DNA of 62,538 bases, from NCBI RefSeq assembly GCF_018917145.1, contig NZ_JAHLOD010000020.1, forward strand, positions 1 to 62,538. Reading direction: 5' to 3'. A program made the translations under genes and the position numbers. Under the pieces are notes generated by a model. It was not told the DNA's origin, did not search any database, and saw nothing but the letters and a program-made list of their open reading frames with translations. How positions within the stretch are numbered: the stretch's first letter is position 1; every line of letters begins with the position of its first letter. The DNA comes from Clostridium bornimense. Its GTDB lineage: Bacteria > Bacillota > Clostridia > Clostridiales > Clostridiaceae. Below are positions 62,357-62,538 of this stretch, piece after piece.

Positions 62357-62538
62357 GTGCGCCCAGCATGGGCGTACACTAATCGGTGAAAGTCCGTAAT
62401 GGGGGCTGATAGTGCCAACCATATAGCCTAAGACAAGGGTGTCCATCGCGAGGTGGAATCTGAAGGAAGTCGGCGGCAAACCTTTGGTCTGAGGAACACG
62501 AATCACATTAGGCTTGATTTGTGGGTAAGCTTGCATAA
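62357..62538 (+). mobile_element. class C group II intron, 5' end, cut by the window edge
   Basis: The sequence opens GTGCGCCCAGCATGGGCG and continues with the conserved domain I core (CAAGGGTGTCC, GAATCTGAAGGAAG, CGGCAAACC, TCTGAGGAACACGAA, AAGCTTGCATAA). This closely follows bacterial group IIC introns such as the Oceanobacillus iheyensis one. Insertion directly behind a rho-independent terminator is the target preference of this class. The reverse transcriptase/maturase and domains II-VI would lie beyond the window. Confidence 0.93.

Overview
The window looks like chromosomal DNA of a low-GC, Gram-positive anaerobe, most likely Clostridium sensu stricto. The evidence is a very AT-rich base composition, strong GGAGG-type ribosome binding sites, AGA/ATA-rich codon use, U-tract terminators and clostridial families (EFR1-type ferredoxin, CD3324-like small protein, FUSC exporter, class C group II intron). 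No tRNA, rRNA or CRISPR array was seen. The species was not determined.

Positions 1-17300 are a loosely organised accessory stretch: small enzymes and stress genes (spermidine-synthase-like protein, minimal kinase, nitrilase, HAD phosphatase, Fic protein, Nudix, HlyIII, SPFH/NAD-kinase-like pair, S41 peptidase, SelO) mixed with many decaying genes. Several GNAT acetyltransferases carry nonsense or deletion lesions, and a divergent EamA-transporter/AraC pair has been fused by one deletion. Positions 17400-31000 hold a two-component system with a BcrAB-type ABC exporter, a MarR/FUSC exporter operon with a striking operator array, an exonuclease-BRCT protein and a Fur-controlled siderophore uptake operon followed by a MATE exporter. 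Two genes in this part (a small HTH protein and a zinc-ribbon/S4 protein) are each preceded by the same unusual leader: an 8-codon peptide ending Ala-stop, overlapped by a 49-nt hairpin whose pairing is kept by compensating changes.

Positions 31000-42200 hold a Vat-like acetyltransferase, an SDR, a second Fic protein, an ABC exporter with a two-component system whose response regulator has lost its phospho-acceptor half, a second FtsX-type ABC exporter and a flavodoxin-ferredoxin protein.

The most notable system is the 13-kb block at 43093-56402: ketosynthase/chain-length-factor fusion, PLP alpha-oxoamine synthase, AT-ACP-ACP-KR-DH polyketide synthase, Sfp-type phosphopantetheinyl transferase, a membrane protein and a private accBCDA set. 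All are co-directional and tightly spaced. It reads as a split, reduced relative of PUFA/heterocyst-glycolipid synthases. The acetyl-CoA carboxylase would supply malonyl-CoA, the PPTase would arm the twin ACPs, the KS-CLF would extend the chain in trans, KR/DH would reduce and dehydrate it, and the oxoamine synthase would release it by condensation with an amino acid. That predicts an unsaturated or hydroxylated long-chain amino-ketone, sphingoid- or vitroprocine-like. The divergently transcribed ABC exporter and EFR1 gene upstream may belong to the same function. Transposase debris (IS3-like on the left, IS256- and ISL3-like on the right) flanks the block and suggests it was acquired.

The right end (57300-62538) has a broken PDDEXK-type gene, PlsC, a GyrI-like protein beside a MerR remnant, a GNAT enzyme, a NarL-type two-component pair and the 5' end of a class C group II intron inserted directly after the pair's terminator and cut by the window edge.
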